From: Paralysiella testudinis
GTDB lineage: Bacteria; Pseudomonadota; Gammaproteobacteria; Burkholderiales; Neisseriaceae
Length of the DNA stretch: 64,000 nucleotides
Direction of reading: 5' to 3'
Assembly: GCF_016894345.1 (NCBI RefSeq)
Contig: NZ_CP069798.1
Span: 1,695,385 to 1,759,384 of the forward strand
The notes under the pieces: generated by a model
Database searches by the model: none
What the model was told of the DNA's origin: nothing
What the model saw: only the letters and a program-made list of their open reading frames with translations
Shown here: positions 29,164 to 38,807 of the stretch, one piece after another
Numbering within the stretch: position 1 is the first letter of the stretch
How the letters are laid out: each line of letters opens with the position of its first letter
Position numbers and translations under genes: made by a program

Positions 29164-29544
29164 ATGCGTCATTATGAAATCGTGTTTATCGTCCACCCGG
29201 ACCAAAGCGAACAAGTAGGTGCCATGATTGAGCGTTACAAAGCCATGGTTACCGAATCAGGCGGTAAAATCCACCGCCTAGAAGACTGGGGCCGCCGCCA
29301 ATTGGCTTACCCCATCAACAAAATTCACAAAGCACATTATGTGTTGATGAACGTGGAATGCAGCCCTGCCGTTATCGATGAAATCGAAACCGCATTCCGC
29401 TTTAACGACGCCGTGCTGCGCCATCTGACCGTGAAAATGAACGAAGCGGTTACCGAAGCTTCTCCGATGATGAAAGAAGAGAAGGCCAAAAACCTGTTGG
29501 CCGGTAACGGCACCGCAGCTACGGCAGAAAGCGCCGAAGCGTAA
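29164..29544 (+). CDS. rpsF: 30S ribosomal protein S6
   Basis: 126 residues. [18 protein letters not shown] and [20 protein letters not shown] are S6 hallmarks; the C-terminal tail is Ala/Glu-rich as usual. S6 binds S18 on the 30S platform. First gene of rpsF-priB-rpsR-rplI, with AAGGAG before the start. Confidence 0.97.
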   Translation: MRHYEIVFIVHPDQSEQVGAMIERYKAMVTESGGKIHRLEDWGRRQLAYPINKIHKAHYVLMNVECSPAVIDEIETAFRFNDAVLRHLTVKMNEAVTEASPMMKEEKAKNLLAGNGTAATAESAEA

Positions 29545-29552
29545 GCGGCCGA

Positions 29553-29843
29553 TTGGATAACCAGCTCAGCCTCTGCGCCCAAATCAAAACCGCAGACCCC
29601 ATCCGCTACACCCCCGCAGGCCTGCCTGTGCTGACATTATGGCTTAGCCACGAATCGTGGCAAAACGAATTGGGTGAGCGCTATTTGGCCAAAATGGAAA
29701 TGGAAGCCAAATTGATGGGCGAAGCCGCCTTAAGCTGGCAACACCGGCAGGGCTGCATGGTTCGCGTAAGCGGATTTCTGGCTCAAAAAGGGCGCCGTTA
29801 TCCCCGCCCCGTTTTGCATATACAACAAATTTACGAAATATAA
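29553..29843 (+). CDS. priB: primosomal replication protein N
   Basis: 96 residues from a TTG start 8 bases after rpsF. The single OB-fold shows DPIRYTPAGLPVLTLWLSHE and VRVSGFLAQKGRRYPRPVLH, as in neisserial PriB. It bridges PriA and DNA during replication restart. Position between rpsF and rpsR is the classic one. No better start codon fits the conserved N-terminus. Confidence 0.92.
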   Translation: MDNQLSLCAQIKTADPIRYTPAGLPVLTLWLSHESWQNELGERYLAKMEMEAKLMGEAALSWQHRQGCMVRVSGFLAQKGRRYPRPVLHIQQIYEI

Positions 29844-29855
29844 AGGTTAAACGAC

Positions 29856-30086
29856 ATGGCTCGTCAATCATTCAAACGCAGAAAATTCTGCCGCTTCACT
29901 GCCGAAGGCATCAAACAAGTGGATTACAAAGCGGTAGACTTGCTGAAAGACTTTATCGCCGAAAACGGCAAAATTATCCCGGCGCGCATCACCGGCACCA
30001 AAGCCGGCTACCAACGCCAGCTGTCCGGTGCCATCAAACGCGCCCGTTTCTTGGCTTTGCTGCCGTACACCGACCAACACAAATAA
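29856..30086 (+). CDS. rpsR: 30S ribosomal protein S18
   Basis: 76 residues, full length. [20 protein letters not shown] and [20 protein letters not shown] are diagnostic. It binds next to S6 on the 30S subunit. Confidence 0.97.
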   Translation: MARQSFKRRKFCRFTAEGIKQVDYKAVDLLKDFIAENGKIIPARITGTKAGYQRQLSGAIKRARFLALLPYTDQHK

Positions 30087-30102
30087 TTAAGGACAACACA
30101 AC

Positions 30103-30555
30103 ATGCAAATTATTTTGTTAGAAAAAGTGGGCGGTTTGGGCAATCTGGGTGACTTGGTTACCGTAAAAAATGGCTATGCCCGCAACTTTTTGATTCCGCA
30201 AGGCAAAGCACAACGTGCCACTGCCGCTAACCTGACCAAGTTTGAAGAGCGCCGCGCCGAATTGGAAGCCAAACAAGCCGAAATTCTGGCCGATGCCCAA
30301 GCACGCAAAGAAAAACTGGACGGCCAAACCGTTACCGTGGCGCAAAAAGCCGGTGTAGACGGCCGCCTGTTCGGTTCGGTAACCAACCACGACATCGCCG
30401 AAGCCATCCGTGCTGCCGGTGTTGAAGCGGCCAAAAGCGATGTACGCCTGCCCAACGGCCCCTTGAAAGCCGTGGGTGAGTACGAAGTTGAAGTGGCGCT
30501 GCATCACGATGCCGTGGCCAACATCACCGTTGCTGTGGTTCCTGCCGTAGAATAA
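30103..30555 (+). CDS. rplI: 50S ribosomal protein L9
   Basis: 150 residues. [19 protein letters not shown] and [16 protein letters not shown] define the N-domain, a long helix follows, and [17 protein letters not shown] begins the C-domain. Last gene of the operon; AAGGA lies before the start. Confidence 0.97.
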   Translation: MQIILLEKVGGLGNLGDLVTVKNGYARNFLIPQGKAQRATAANLTKFEERRAELEAKQAEILADAQARKEKLDGQTVTVAQKAGVDGRLFGSVTNHDIAEAIRAAGVEAAKSDVRLPNGPLKAVGEYEVEVALHHDAVANITVAVVPAVE

Positions 30556-30574
30556 AGCGCTTTGGTGCTGGATT

Positions 30575-30632
30575 AAAAAGGCTGCCTGAAAGTTTTAGCT
30601 TCGCAGAAGCTTTGCTTTAGGCAGCCTTTTTT
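30575..30632 (+). terminator. nested uptake-sequence terminator after rplI
   Basis: AAAAAGGCTGCCT pairs with AGGCAGCCTTTTT. Inside sits a second hairpin AGCTTC-GCA-GAAGCT. The same nested arrangement recurs at 36842 and 54770. The right uptake sequence here has lost one base pair (TTTAGGC for TTCAGGC). Confidence 0.8.
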
Positions 30633-30781
30633 GTGTTTGGGCTTATTTTTGGCATTTGAAATTATCTTTGTGTGTACAGGCTTGAACTTTTGCTGCCGAA
30701 GGCTTATCTTAGCAGCGGTGCCCGAAATGGTTCGGGTATTTTATTGCTCAGTTTATTTATTACTCAGATAAGGAGTAAAAC

Positions 30782-31264
30782 ATGGGTTTGTTCAGTTTTA
30801 TCAAAAACGCCGGCGAAAAACTTTTTGGCAAGGATGAAAAAGAAATCGCCCAGGCGGCACAGGCCAATGCAGCCGATTTGAATGCCAAGGCAGCAGTGGC
30901 GATTAAAGACTATATTGAAAAACAAAACTTGGGCTTGACCAATCTGGCCGTGGCGTTTGACGGCAGCACCGGCAAAGTGATTTTGGGCGGTAATGCGCCC
31001 ACACAAGAAGCCAGTGAAAAAGCCACTTTGGCTGCCGGTAACGTTACCGGTGTTTCTGATGTGGACAACCAATTGGCGGTGGCACAAAGCAACGCCGCTG
31101 CCCAATACCACGATGTGGTTAGTGGCGACACCTTGTCTGCCATTAGCAAGAAATATTATGGTGATGCCAATAAATACATGAAGATTTTCGAAGCCAACAA
31201 ACCGATGTTGAGCGATCCGAACAAAATCTATCCGGGCCAAAAGCTGCGTATTCCGCCGCTGTAA
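30782..31264 (+). CDS. BON and LysM domain protein (YgaU/Kbp-like)
   Basis: 160 residues, the size of E. coli YgaU/Kbp. The BON domain covers about residues 25-90 (NLAVAFDGSTGKVILGGNAP, VTGVSDVDNQLAV) and the LysM domain 105-159 (HDVVSGDTLSAISKKYYGDA, IYPGQKLRIPPL). No signal peptide is seen, as in Kbp, a cytoplasmic potassium-binding protein. The potassium role is by family only. A single-gene unit with AAGGAG before the start. Confidence 0.88.
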   Translation: MGLFSFIKNAGEKLFGKDEKEIAQAAQANAADLNAKAAVAIKDYIEKQNLGLTNLAVAFDGSTGKVILGGNAPTQEASEKATLAAGNVTGVSDVDNQLAVAQSNAAAQYHDVVSGDTLSAISKKYYGDANKYMKIFEANKPMLSDPNKIYPGQKLRIPPL

Positions 31265-31429
31265 ACCGGGTTAGGCTTTGCAGTAGCCGTGTTTGTTTGC
31301 ACAAAACTGCATCTTGAAACAGCACCGCACCGCCCGCCACAGCACACCGTGGCGGGCGGTTGCGTTTGCGCCCGATAAGCGCTACTGTTTGGCCGTGTGG
31401 CCAATAATCCAATGAATCAGGAGCAAAAG

Positions 31430-32236
31430 ATGCAAGACCTTCAGGTTGCGGTGGTGCAAATGGTGTCCGGCACCGATGTGGCGGCCAATATCGCCACCAT
31501 GTGCCGTTTGGTGCGCGAAGCGGCGGCGGGCGGGGCGCAATGGGTGTTGTTGCCCGAATATTGGCCGATTATGGGACAAGCGGAAACCGATAAGCTGGCT
31601 TATGCGGAAATCTTGGGGCAGGGCGTTTTACAAGATGCTTTAAGCGGCTTGGCGCGTGAGCTCGGCATTGTGCTGTTTGGCGGCACCGTGCCTTTGCAAG
31701 GGCTGCAAAGCGGCAAGGTGCTCAATACCTTGTTGGTTTATGGTGCAAACGGTGTTTTATTGGGGCGCTACGATAAAATGCACTTATTCGGCTTTACCGG
31801 CTTGGGCGAGCGCTATGCCGAAGCCGACACCATTAGCCGTGGCGAGGCGGTGCCGCACTTGCAGGTGGGAAATATACAGGTGGCGCAAGGGGTATGCTAC
31901 GACTTGCGTTTCCCCGAGTTTTTCCGCGCCCAGCAGCCGTTTGAAGTATTGTTGCTGCCTGCAGCGTTTACCCACACCACCGGCCAAGCGCACTGGGAAA
32001 TCCTGCTGCGGGCGCGGGCGATTGAAAATCAGTGTTTTGTGCTGGCGTCGGCCCAAGGCGGGCTGCACCAAAATGGCCGCCGCACTTTTGGGCACAGTAT
32101 GATTATCGACCCATGGGGCGAAGTACTGGCGGTATTGCCGCAAGGCGAGGGCGTGGCGGCGGCAACATTAAAAGGCAGCTTGCTGGCCAGTGTGCGCAGC
32201 AAATTGCCCGCTTTGCAGCACCGCTTATTGCCCTGA
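31430..32236 (+). CDS. carbon-nitrogen hydrolase (nitrilase superfamily)
   Basis: 268 residues from ATG 31430 (CAGGAG six bases before). The Glu-Lys-Cys triad is present: LLPEYWPI, RYDKMHLFG and QGVCYDLRFPEF. Overall it resembles the Nit2/omega-amidase and deaminated-glutathione amidase branch. It hydrolyses a small amide in the cytoplasm; the exact substrate is not clear from sequence alone. Confidence 0.87.
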   Translation: MQDLQVAVVQMVSGTDVAANIATMCRLVREAAAGGAQWVLLPEYWPIMGQAETDKLAYAEILGQGVLQDALSGLARELGIVLFGGTVPLQGLQSGKVLNTLLVYGANGVLLGRYDKMHLFGFTGLGERYAEADTISRGEAVPHLQVGNIQVAQGVCYDLRFPEFFRAQQPFEVLLLPAAFTHTTGQAHWEILLRARAIENQCFVLASAQGGLHQNGRRTFGHSMIIDPWGEVLAVLPQGEGVAAATLKGSLLASVRSKLPALQHRLLP

Positions 32237-32294
32237 GGATTGATTAAGGCTGCTTGAACACGATAATTCAGCAGGGGCCATAATCCATCTATCC

Positions 32295-32331
32295 AAGGCT
32301 GCCTGAAAACGAAATGGTTTCAGGCAGCCTT
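32295..32331 (+). terminator. uptake-sequence hairpin after the nitrilase gene
   Basis: AAGGCTGCCTGAAAC and GTTTCAGGCAGCCTT form a 15-bp stem with a short loop. Confidence 0.75.
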
Positions 32332-32522
32332 AGTAATTTTACCATTTTGTAATCAGCAAGATAAATAAATAGTTAAATTGCGAAAATTTATGCTTGTTTT
32401 ATAAGTGGCTTACTGGCATTATTTTGAGCTTGGCTGATTTTAGCCGCAATAAGCGCCATAGGGCAGGCAATATTCACTGCAAACCGGTGCCCAATCAGTA
32501 ATATCATAAGAAAAGGACAAAC

Positions 32523-33878
32523 ATGAGTACCCAAAAACAATCGCATGCACAATGGGGATCCCGTATGGGCTTTGTGTTGGCGGCCACTGGCTCGGCGGTG
32601 GGGCTGGGCAATATTTGGAAGTTTCCGTATATGACCGGGGTGAGCGGCGGCTCTGCCTTTGTGCTCACCTATCTGTTGTGTATCGCGCTTATCGGCCTGC
32701 CCATTTTGGTGGCCGAATGGCTGATTGGCCGCCGTGGCCAGAAAAACCCCATCCACGCCATGGAAGATGTGGCCGCACAAAACCAGCGTGCCAAAGCCTG
32801 GAGCATTATCGGCATGGTGGGCGTGCTGGGCTCGTTTTTGATTTTGTCGTTTTACAGCGTGATTGGCGGCTGGGCGGTGGATTACATCTTTATGACCGGC
32901 TCCGGCACCTTTGCGGGCTTGGACGGCGATGGTACCGGCAAAATCTTTACCGGCTTTTTGGGCAATCATGAGCAGCTGCTGGTGTGGCACACCGTGTTTA
33001 TGGCACTCACCATCGGCATTGTGGCCATGGGTGTGGCCGGTGGCTTGGAGCGTGCTTCCAAGCTGATGATGCCGGGCTTGGCCGTTGTGCTGCTGATTCT
33101 GGTGGCCTACGGTGCCTTCGCCACCGGCGCTTTTGGCCGTGCGCTGAGCTTTCTGTTTACGCCAGACTGGAGCAAAATCAACGGCAGCGTGCTGCTGGCG
33201 GCGCTGGGGCATGCTTTCTTTACCTTGTCTTTAGGCATGGGCATTATGATGTCTTACGGCTCTTACTTGGGCCAAGAAGTGAATCTGCTGAAAACCGCGC
33301 GTACGGTGGTGATTCTGGATACCGTGATTGCCCTGTTTGCCGGTATGGCGATTTTCCCGCTGGTGTTTGCCAATAATCTGGAGCCGGCTGCCGGCCCGGG
33401 GCTGATTTTCGTTACCCTGCCGATTGCCTTTGGCAACATGACCGGCGGCACCTTGCTGGGCGTGCTGTTCTTTATCCTGCTCACTTTTGCCGCGCTCACT
33501 TCCTCTATCTCTTTGCTGGAGCCCACGGTGGAATTGCTGGAAGAAAAAACCCCGCTGGGTCGTAAAGGTGCCACCTTGGTGGCCGGTGGCGCCATCTGGG
33601 CATTGGGCATTGCTTGCTTGCTGTCGTTTAATCTGTGGAGCGAATTCACCATTCTGGGCAACAATATTTTCGACTTCCTTGATAAGCTCACCAGCAAATT
33701 TATGCTGCCGCTCACCGGCTTGGGCACCATTATCTTTGCCGCTTGGTTTATGAACCAGGAAAGCATCCGCAAAGAGCTGGGCTTGCAAGGCGGCGCCTAT
33801 ATGCTGTGGCATATCATCAGCCGCTTTGTGGCACCGATTGGCGTGATTATCGTGTTTGTGGCCAGCTTGATGAGCTAA
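32523..33878 (+). CDS. sodium-dependent transporter (NSS/SNF family)
   Basis: 451 residues with about eleven to twelve membrane helices. TM1 has the sodium-site motif GSAVGLGNIWKFPYMTGVSG, and SLGMGIMMSYGSYLGQEVNL marks TM6-7. The bacterial members import amino acids or similar small molecules with sodium; the substrate cannot be deduced. AAAGGAC precedes the start. It is followed by its own terminator. Confidence 0.93.
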   Translation: MSTQKQSHAQWGSRMGFVLAATGSAVGLGNIWKFPYMTGVSGGSAFVLTYLLCIALIGLPILVAEWLIGRRGQKNPIHAMEDVAAQNQRAKAWSIIGMVGVLGSFLILSFYSVIGGWAVDYIFMTGSGTFAGLDGDGTGKIFTGFLGNHEQLLVWHTVFMALTIGIVAMGVAGGLERASKLMMPGLAVVLLILVAYGAFATGAFGRALSFLFTPDWSKINGSVLLAALGHAFFTLSLGMGIMMSYGSYLGQEVNLLKTARTVVILDTVIALFAGMAIFPLVFANNLEPAAGPGLIFVTLPIAFGNMTGGTLLGVLFFILLTFAALTSSISLLEPTVELLEEKTPLGRKGATLVAGGAIWALGIACLLSFNLWSEFTILGNNIFDFLDKLTSKFMLPLTGLGTIIFAAWFMNQESIRKELGLQGGAYMLWHIISRFVAPIGVIIVFVASLMS

Positions 33879-33900
33879 GCTGCGGCAAACCGCCATCAAC

Positions 33901-33929
33901 AAAGCCCCGCACGGATTGTGCGGGGCTTT
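33901..33929 (+). terminator. terminator after the NSS transporter gene
   Basis: AAAGCCCCGCAC and GTGCGGGGCTTT form a 12-bp stem with a 5-base loop and a T-rich tail. Confidence 0.85.
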
Positions 33930-33974
33930 TGGTTTTAGTTTCATAAAAATGGCGTTTCAGGCAGCCTTTTGTAT

Positions 33975-35081
33975 TTAACCGTAGCGCTTCTGAAATTCCT
34001 GCATAAATTCAATCAAGGCTTCCACGCCTTGCAAGGGCATGGCGTTGTAGATGCTGGCGCGCATGCCGCCCATGCTTTTGTAGCCGCGCAACAGGCGCAG
34101 GCCGCGGGTGGTGGATTCTTGGGCAAACAATTCGTCCAACTCCGGTTTGCCGGTGCGGAAAATCACGTTCATTTGCGAGCGCGCGCGCGGTTGTACGTTG
34201 TTGATGTAGAAGCCGCCACTGTTGTCGATGGCTTCGTAGAGGATTTTGGCTTTTAATGCGTTGATGGTTTGCATTTGCGCCACGCCGCCTTGCGATTGCA
34301 GCCAGCGGAACACCAGGCCGGAAATGTAAATCGGATAAGTAGCCGGGGTGTTGTACATGCCTTGGCGCTCAACGTGGCTTTGGTAGTTCCACACATCGGG
34401 GATGTGGCTGGAGCAGCGCTTGAGCAGGTCTTCGCGGATAATCACAATGGTGGCGCCGGAGGGGCCGATGTTTTTTTGCGCACCGGCGTAAATCACGCCG
34501 AAATCGGCCACGTTAATCGGGCGCGACAGAATTTCGCTCGACATATCGCACACCATTGGCGGCAATGCGGTGGCGAGCTTGGGGATATCGCGGTATTGCA
34601 GGCCGTGTACGGTTTCGTTAATCACAAAATGCACAAAGGCGGATTTTTCGCTCACATCCCAAGTGTCGGGCGAGGGCAGGTCGGTGTAGTTGTATTGCTC
34701 GCCGCCGTGTGCGGCCAAATGGATATTGGCGTGCGACAATTTGCCCATTTGGCTGTGGGCGATTTGGCTCCAGTTGCCGGTAACCACCGAATCCACACGT
34801 TCAAAGCCGTTGGCCAGATTCATCACCACCATATTGAATTGGGCGCTGGCGCCGCCTTGTAAAAACAGCACTTTGTAGTTGTCGGGGATGTCCATCAGCT
34901 GGCGCAGATCTTGCTCGGCGTGGTAGAGGATGCTCATAAACACATCGGAGCGGTGGCTCATGGTCATCACCGAAAAGCCGGTGCCGTTATAGTCGAACAT
35001 TTCGCTTTGGGCGGTGCGCAATACCGATTCGGGCAGAATGGCCGGGCCGGCGGAAAAATTATAGATGGTGGTATTGCTCAT
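33975..35081 (-). CDS. serC: phosphoserine aminotransferase
   Basis: 368 residues. Starts MSNTTIYNFSAGPAILPESV; the PLP lysine lies in VIYAGAQKNIGPSGATIV (about residue 198), and YNTPATYPIYISGLVFRWLQ is typical SerC. It makes phosphoserine from 3-phosphohydroxypyruvate and also serves pyridoxine synthesis. Upstream lies an uptake-sequence terminator belonging to the next minus-strand gene. Confidence 0.97.
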   Translation of the reverse strand: MSNTTIYNFSAGPAILPESVLRTAQSEMFDYNGTGFSVMTMSHRSDVFMSILYHAEQDLRQLMDIPDNYKVLFLQGGASAQFNMVVMNLANGFERVDSVVTGNWSQIAHSQMGKLSHANIHLAAHGGEQYNYTDLPSPDTWDVSEKSAFVHFVINETVHGLQYRDIPKLATALPPMVCDMSSEILSRPINVADFGVIYAGAQKNIGPSGATIVIIREDLLKRCSSHIPDVWNYQSHVERQGMYNTPATYPIYISGLVFRWLQSQGGVAQMQTINALKAKILYEAIDNSGGFYINNVQPRARSQMNVIFRTGKPELDELFAQESTTRGLRLLRGYKSMGGMRASIYNAMPLQGVEALIEFMQEFQKRYG

Positions 35082-35123
35082 GGTGACAACGGGCCTTTGC
35101 AGTGTTTTTGTTGAGATGTATGT

Positions 35124-35161
35124 TTTCAGGCAGCCTTTTAGTTTAAAAAGGCTGCCTGAAA
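35124..35161 (-). terminator. uptake-sequence hairpin downstream of the MoCF-domain gene
   Basis: TTTCAGGCAGCCTTTT and AAAAGGCTGCCTGAAA pair over 16 bp with a 6-base loop. Confidence 0.75.
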
Positions 35162-35236
35162 CAGTATTGTCATGATTTTAGTGCGTTGCAGCATGAAACG
35201 CAAACGCTTTTCCGGCAGTGCAGGTGTTGACGGGTT

Positions 35237-36040
35237 TTAGTCGTTTAGGGGCGTGATTTCGCTGGCCCCCAGTTGGCGTAAAGCCTGCTCGGCATAAGCC
35301 CAAGCTTCGCTTAGCAGCGCACAGGCGGCACCCTCGGCTTTGAGGCCGAATTCGAGCCGGTAGCGGGCGGCGCCGCTAAGCCCGGGTTGGTCGTCGCGGA
35401 TGGTGGGCAGGCTAAAGGTTTTGATGTCCGGCCAGCGGGTTTCGATGTCGTCCATTAAGGGGCCGATGGCCGATTCAGGCAGCCCTTCTATCAGTGCCGA
35501 GCATTGCCGGCGTGCGGTTTGGTGGAAATGGGCTTGATAATGGGTACCCAACACCCATTCGGCCATGGGGTGCGCCATTTGCGGGAAGCCGGGCAGGAAA
35601 TAATGTTGCTGCACGGCAAAGCCGGCAATGCGGTTAAACGGGTTGGGAATCAGGTCGACACCGGCGGCAAAATCGGCCATTTTGGCGCGTTGGGCATGGC
35701 CGGGGCTGGTGAGGGTTTCGCCCATGGCCAAGGTGCGCTCTTCAATCAAGCTCAGTGCCTCCGGGTGGCGCTGTAAAGGCAGCCCCAATGCAGCGGCGGC
35801 GGCTTGGCGGGTGTGGTCGTCGGGCGTGGCACCGATGCCGCCGGTAATAAACACCGCGCCGCCATCGGCAAAGCTGCGTTGCAGCTGGCGGGTGAGCAGG
35901 GCACGGCTGTCGGGCAGATATTGCACCCACGCCAGCTGCAGGCCGCGACTTTCCAACAGTTGCTTGAAAAAGGCGAAGTGTTTGTCTTGGCGGCTGCCGT
36001 GCAGAATTTCATCGCCGATAATCATTAAACCGAATTGCAT
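35237..36040 (-). CDS. competence/damage-inducible protein A family (molybdopterin-binding domain)
   Basis: 267 residues from ATG 36040 (AGGAAG five bases upstream). The MoCF-like domain is complete: MIIGDEILHGSRQDKHFAFF, AVFITGGIGATPDDHTRQAA and FFLPGFP-like YFLPGFPQMAHPM. It has the CinA N-terminal domain but no C-terminal amidohydrolase half, so it is the short form seen in many Betaproteobacteria. The cellular role is uncertain. Confidence 0.85.
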   Translation of the reverse strand: MQFGLMIIGDEILHGSRQDKHFAFFKQLLESRGLQLAWVQYLPDSRALLTRQLQRSFADGGAVFITGGIGATPDDHTRQAAAAALGLPLQRHPEALSLIEERTLAMGETLTSPGHAQRAKMADFAAGVDLIPNPFNRIAGFAVQQHYFLPGFPQMAHPMAEWVLGTHYQAHFHQTARRQCSALIEGLPESAIGPLMDDIETRWPDIKTFSLPTIRDDQPGLSGAARYRLEFGLKAEGAACALLSEAWAYAEQALRQLGASEITPLND

Positions 36041-36117
36041 GGGGGCTTCCTTGTGGGTGGGTGTAAGGTGGCGGTAAAAAGCCGAAATGCGTAGATTGGG
36101 TTGTTGCAGTTGCAATC

Positions 36118-36147
36118 AAGGCTGCCTGAAGTACTTTCAGGCAGCCT
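36118..36147 (-). terminator. uptake-sequence hairpin
   Basis: AAGGCTGCCTGAA and TTCAGGCAGCCTT with a 4-base loop, just downstream of the gene at 36170-36757. Confidence 0.75.
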
Positions 36148-36169
36148 TTGGCAGGCTTAATGCGCCCAT

Positions 36170-36757
36170 TCAATCGCTTCCTCTTGGGCCAAGATAAACA
36201 TCGTTGGCCTTAAGCCATTTAAACATACTGATGCGCTCTTTGAAGTCTCTATGGTTGAATTTTGGCAATAAGCCAAGCCGATTTCTAATCTCACAAATCA
36301 GCATTTCTGGGTTATCCAATAAATCAAAACTCATGTGCTTCTGGCTTAACTTATCGTGCTTTTCTTTATCCCATACATCTTCGGTTAAAACTAGCATCTC
36401 GCTACTATCAGGCTGCCAATCCATATTGAATCTGACTGCTTGCGTAAGATTCATCAATCGAACTTCTCTGATTTCCTCAATCGGCACTTTGAAGTCATTA
36501 TCTCGAAAAATCACTTGTCCACGCCACAGTTTGGGATTGAGGTAAGCCAACCAATTGGCACTAACAATAGGCATCAAGCGCGACGACGCAAGAATTTGTG
36601 GGTCAAATACAAACTCTGAGCCCTTGAAATCATAAACTTCACATAAATAGGTATGACACGGAATAACATAAAGCAGGCGCATAAAGGCAAACACATTATT
36701 GCCAATATAAAGGCTGAGAACATCGCCCGGTTGAACGTCTTTTGCTCGGATTTTCAT
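36170..36757 (-). CDS. probable Imm26-like immunity protein
   Basis: 195 residues. The beginning MKIRAKDVQPGDVLSLYIGN-NVFAFMRLL resembles the Imm26 family start (a small beta-barrel with a GD-x-F/L turn), known from immunity genes of polymorphic toxin systems. No toxin gene is next to it. It is AT-richer than the flanking genes, stands alone between two terminators and has no known role in the neighbouring aspS or CinA-like genes. It looks like an acquired orphan. Family call is tentative. Confidence 0.65.
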   Translation of the reverse strand: MKIRAKDVQPGDVLSLYIGNNVFAFMRLLYVIPCHTYLCEVYDFKGSEFVFDPQILASSRLMPIVSANWLAYLNPKLWRGQVIFRDNDFKVPIEEIREVRLMNLTQAVRFNMDWQPDSSEMLVLTEDVWDKEKHDKLSQKHMSFDLLDNPEMLICEIRNRLGLLPKFNHRDFKERISMFKWLKANDVYLGPRGSD

Positions 36758-36841
36758 TATTGTTGCGCCTCATGTAAGTACGGTTAGCACAGTTCAACCG
36801 TATGCATGAAGTGGATATTATTTATCCTACGTGTTGAAATC

Positions 36842-36893
36842 AAGGCTGCCTGAAAGTTTTAGCTTCGCAGAAGCTTCGCTTTCAGGCAGCCTT
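36842..36893 (-). terminator. nested uptake-sequence terminator after aspS
   Basis: AAGGCTGCCTGAAAG pairs with CTTTCAGGCAGCCTT; the inner hairpin AGCTTC-GCA-GAAGCT is identical to that at 30575-30632. Confidence 0.8.
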
Positions 36894-36917
36894 ATGGTTT
36901 AAAGCGTGCGGATAAAA

Positions 36918-38720
36918 TTAAGCGTTGTCCGCCGCTTTGGTGCGCAGGCGCAGGCCCAGTTCGCGCAATTGCTTTTCATCCACATGGTTGGGCGCATCCA
37001 CCAGCAAGTCTTGCGCGCGCTGGGTTTTGGGGAAGGCAATCACGTCGCGGATGGATTCTGCTCCGGCCATCAATGTTACCAAACGGTCGAGGCCAAAGGC
37101 CAAACCGCCGTGCGGGGGCGCACCGTATTTGAGGTTGTCGAGCAAGAAGCCGAATTTGTTTTGCTGCTCTTCGGGGCTGATTTTCAGCGCCGCAAACACT
37201 TTTTCCTGAATCTCGGCGCGGTGGATACGCACAGAGCCACCGCCGATTTCCCAGCCGTTAAGCACCATATCGTAGGCGCGGGCGAGGCAGTTTTCGGGGT
37301 CGCTGTCCATCAAGTCCTCATGGCCGGGTTTGGGTGAGGTAAACGGATGATGCATGGCGGCGTAGCGGTTGTTTTCTTCGTCGTATTCAAACATGGGGAA
37401 GTCTACCACCCACAGCGGGCGCCATTCGTTGGTGAAGTAGCCGCCTTCGGCGCCGTGCTCGTGGCCGATTTTGATGCGCAAGGCGCCGATGGCTTCGTTC
37501 ACCACTTTGGCTTTATCGGCGCCAAAGAAGATGATGTCGCCGTTTTGCGCGCCGGTTTGCTCAATCACGGCTTTCAGGCAGCCTTCGGATAAGAATTTCA
37601 CAATCGGCGATTGTAGGCCGCTGTTTTCGCCGTTCGACAAATTGGTGACGTCGTTCACTTTGATATAAGCCAGGCCTTTGGCGCCGTAAATGCCCACAAA
37701 TTCGGTGTAAACGTCGATTTCTTTGCGGCTGAATTTGGCGCCACCGGGCACGCGCAAGGCCACCACGCGACCGTTTTTCATATCGGCAGCGCCGCGGAAC
37801 ACTTTGAATTCTTCGCTTTTCATCAGCTCGGTAAGCTCGGTGAATTGCAAATCCACGCGCAAATCGGGTTTGTCGGAGCCGTAGTAAAACATGGCTTCGC
37901 TAAACGGCATGCGCGGGAAGTCGCCCAGTTCTACATTCAGCGCGTCTTTAAACACTTGCTTGGCCATGCCTTCGGTGATGGCCATGATTTCGTCTTCGTT
38001 GAGAAACGAAGTTTCCAAGTCGATTTGGGTGAATTCCGGCTGGCGGTCGGCACGCAAATCTTCATCGCGAAAGCATTTGGTGATTTGGTAGTAGCGATCG
38101 AAACCGGCCACCATCAGCAATTGTTTAAACAATTGCGGCGATTGCGGCAGCGCAAAAAATTCGCCCGGGTGCACGCGGCTGGGCACCAGATAATCGCGCG
38201 CGCCTTCCGGGGTGGAGCGGGTGAGCATGGGGGTTTCGATGTCGATAAAGCCTTGGGCATCCAAGTAGCGGCGCACGCCCATGGCCACTTTGTAGCGCAA
38301 TTTGAGGTTGTTTTGCATCACCGGGCGGCGCAAGTCGATAACGCGGTTTTGCAGGCGCACGTTTTCGCTCAGGTTTTCATCGTCGATTTGGAAGGGCGGC
38401 GTGGCGGCGGCGTTGAGCACTTCGATTTCTTTAGCCAAAATTTCAATGCCGCCGGACACCATTTTGTCGTTGGTGGTGCCTTCGGGGCGGCGGCGCACGC
38501 GGCCTGTGATGCTGAGCACAAATTCATTGCGCGCCGAATCGGCGGTGGCAAAGGCTTCGGGCGTGTCGGGGTCGATTACTACCTGCACAATGCCTTCGCG
38601 ATCGCGCAAGTCGATAAAAATCACCCCGCCGTGGTCGCGGCGGCGGTGCACCCAGCCTTTTACGGTAACGGTTTGGTCTAAATATTGCTCGTTGATTAAG
38701 CCGCAGTAGTTGGTACGCAT
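36918..38720 (-). CDS. aspS: aspartate--tRNA ligase
   Basis: 600 residues, the bacterial-type AspRS. N-terminal OB-fold anticodon domain ([20 protein letters not shown]), class II core with motif 2 [18 protein letters not shown], the bacterial GAD insertion in the middle, and motif 3 [18 protein letters not shown]. It charges tRNA-Asp. It follows the DUF502 membrane-protein gene, an arrangement common in Neisseria. Confidence 0.97.
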   Translation of the reverse strand: MRTNYCGLINEQYLDQTVTVKGWVHRRRDHGGVIFIDLRDREGIVQVVIDPDTPEAFATADSARNEFVLSITGRVRRRPEGTTNDKMVSGGIEILAKEIEVLNAAATPPFQIDDENLSENVRLQNRVIDLRRPVMQNNLKLRYKVAMGVRRYLDAQGFIDIETPMLTRSTPEGARDYLVPSRVHPGEFFALPQSPQLFKQLLMVAGFDRYYQITKCFRDEDLRADRQPEFTQIDLETSFLNEDEIMAITEGMAKQVFKDALNVELGDFPRMPFSEAMFYYGSDKPDLRVDLQFTELTELMKSEEFKVFRGAADMKNGRVVALRVPGGAKFSRKEIDVYTEFVGIYGAKGLAYIKVNDVTNLSNGENSGLQSPIVKFLSEGCLKAVIEQTGAQNGDIIFFGADKAKVVNEAIGALRIKIGHEHGAEGGYFTNEWRPLWVVDFPMFEYDEENNRYAAMHHPFTSPKPGHEDLMDSDPENCLARAYDMVLNGWEIGGGSVRIHRAEIQEKVFAALKISPEEQQNKFGFLLDNLKYGAPPHGGLAFGLDRLVTLMAGAESIRDVIAFPKTQRAQDLLVDAPNHVDEKQLRELGLRLRTKAADNA

Positions 38721-38807
38721 AGTGTGTTGCCTGTTTTGGATTAAGTTTAAATAAGGTGAATAAAAAATCGTTTGGCCGCCTTTAAGGCTGCTTGTAAAGC
38801 AGCAGGT

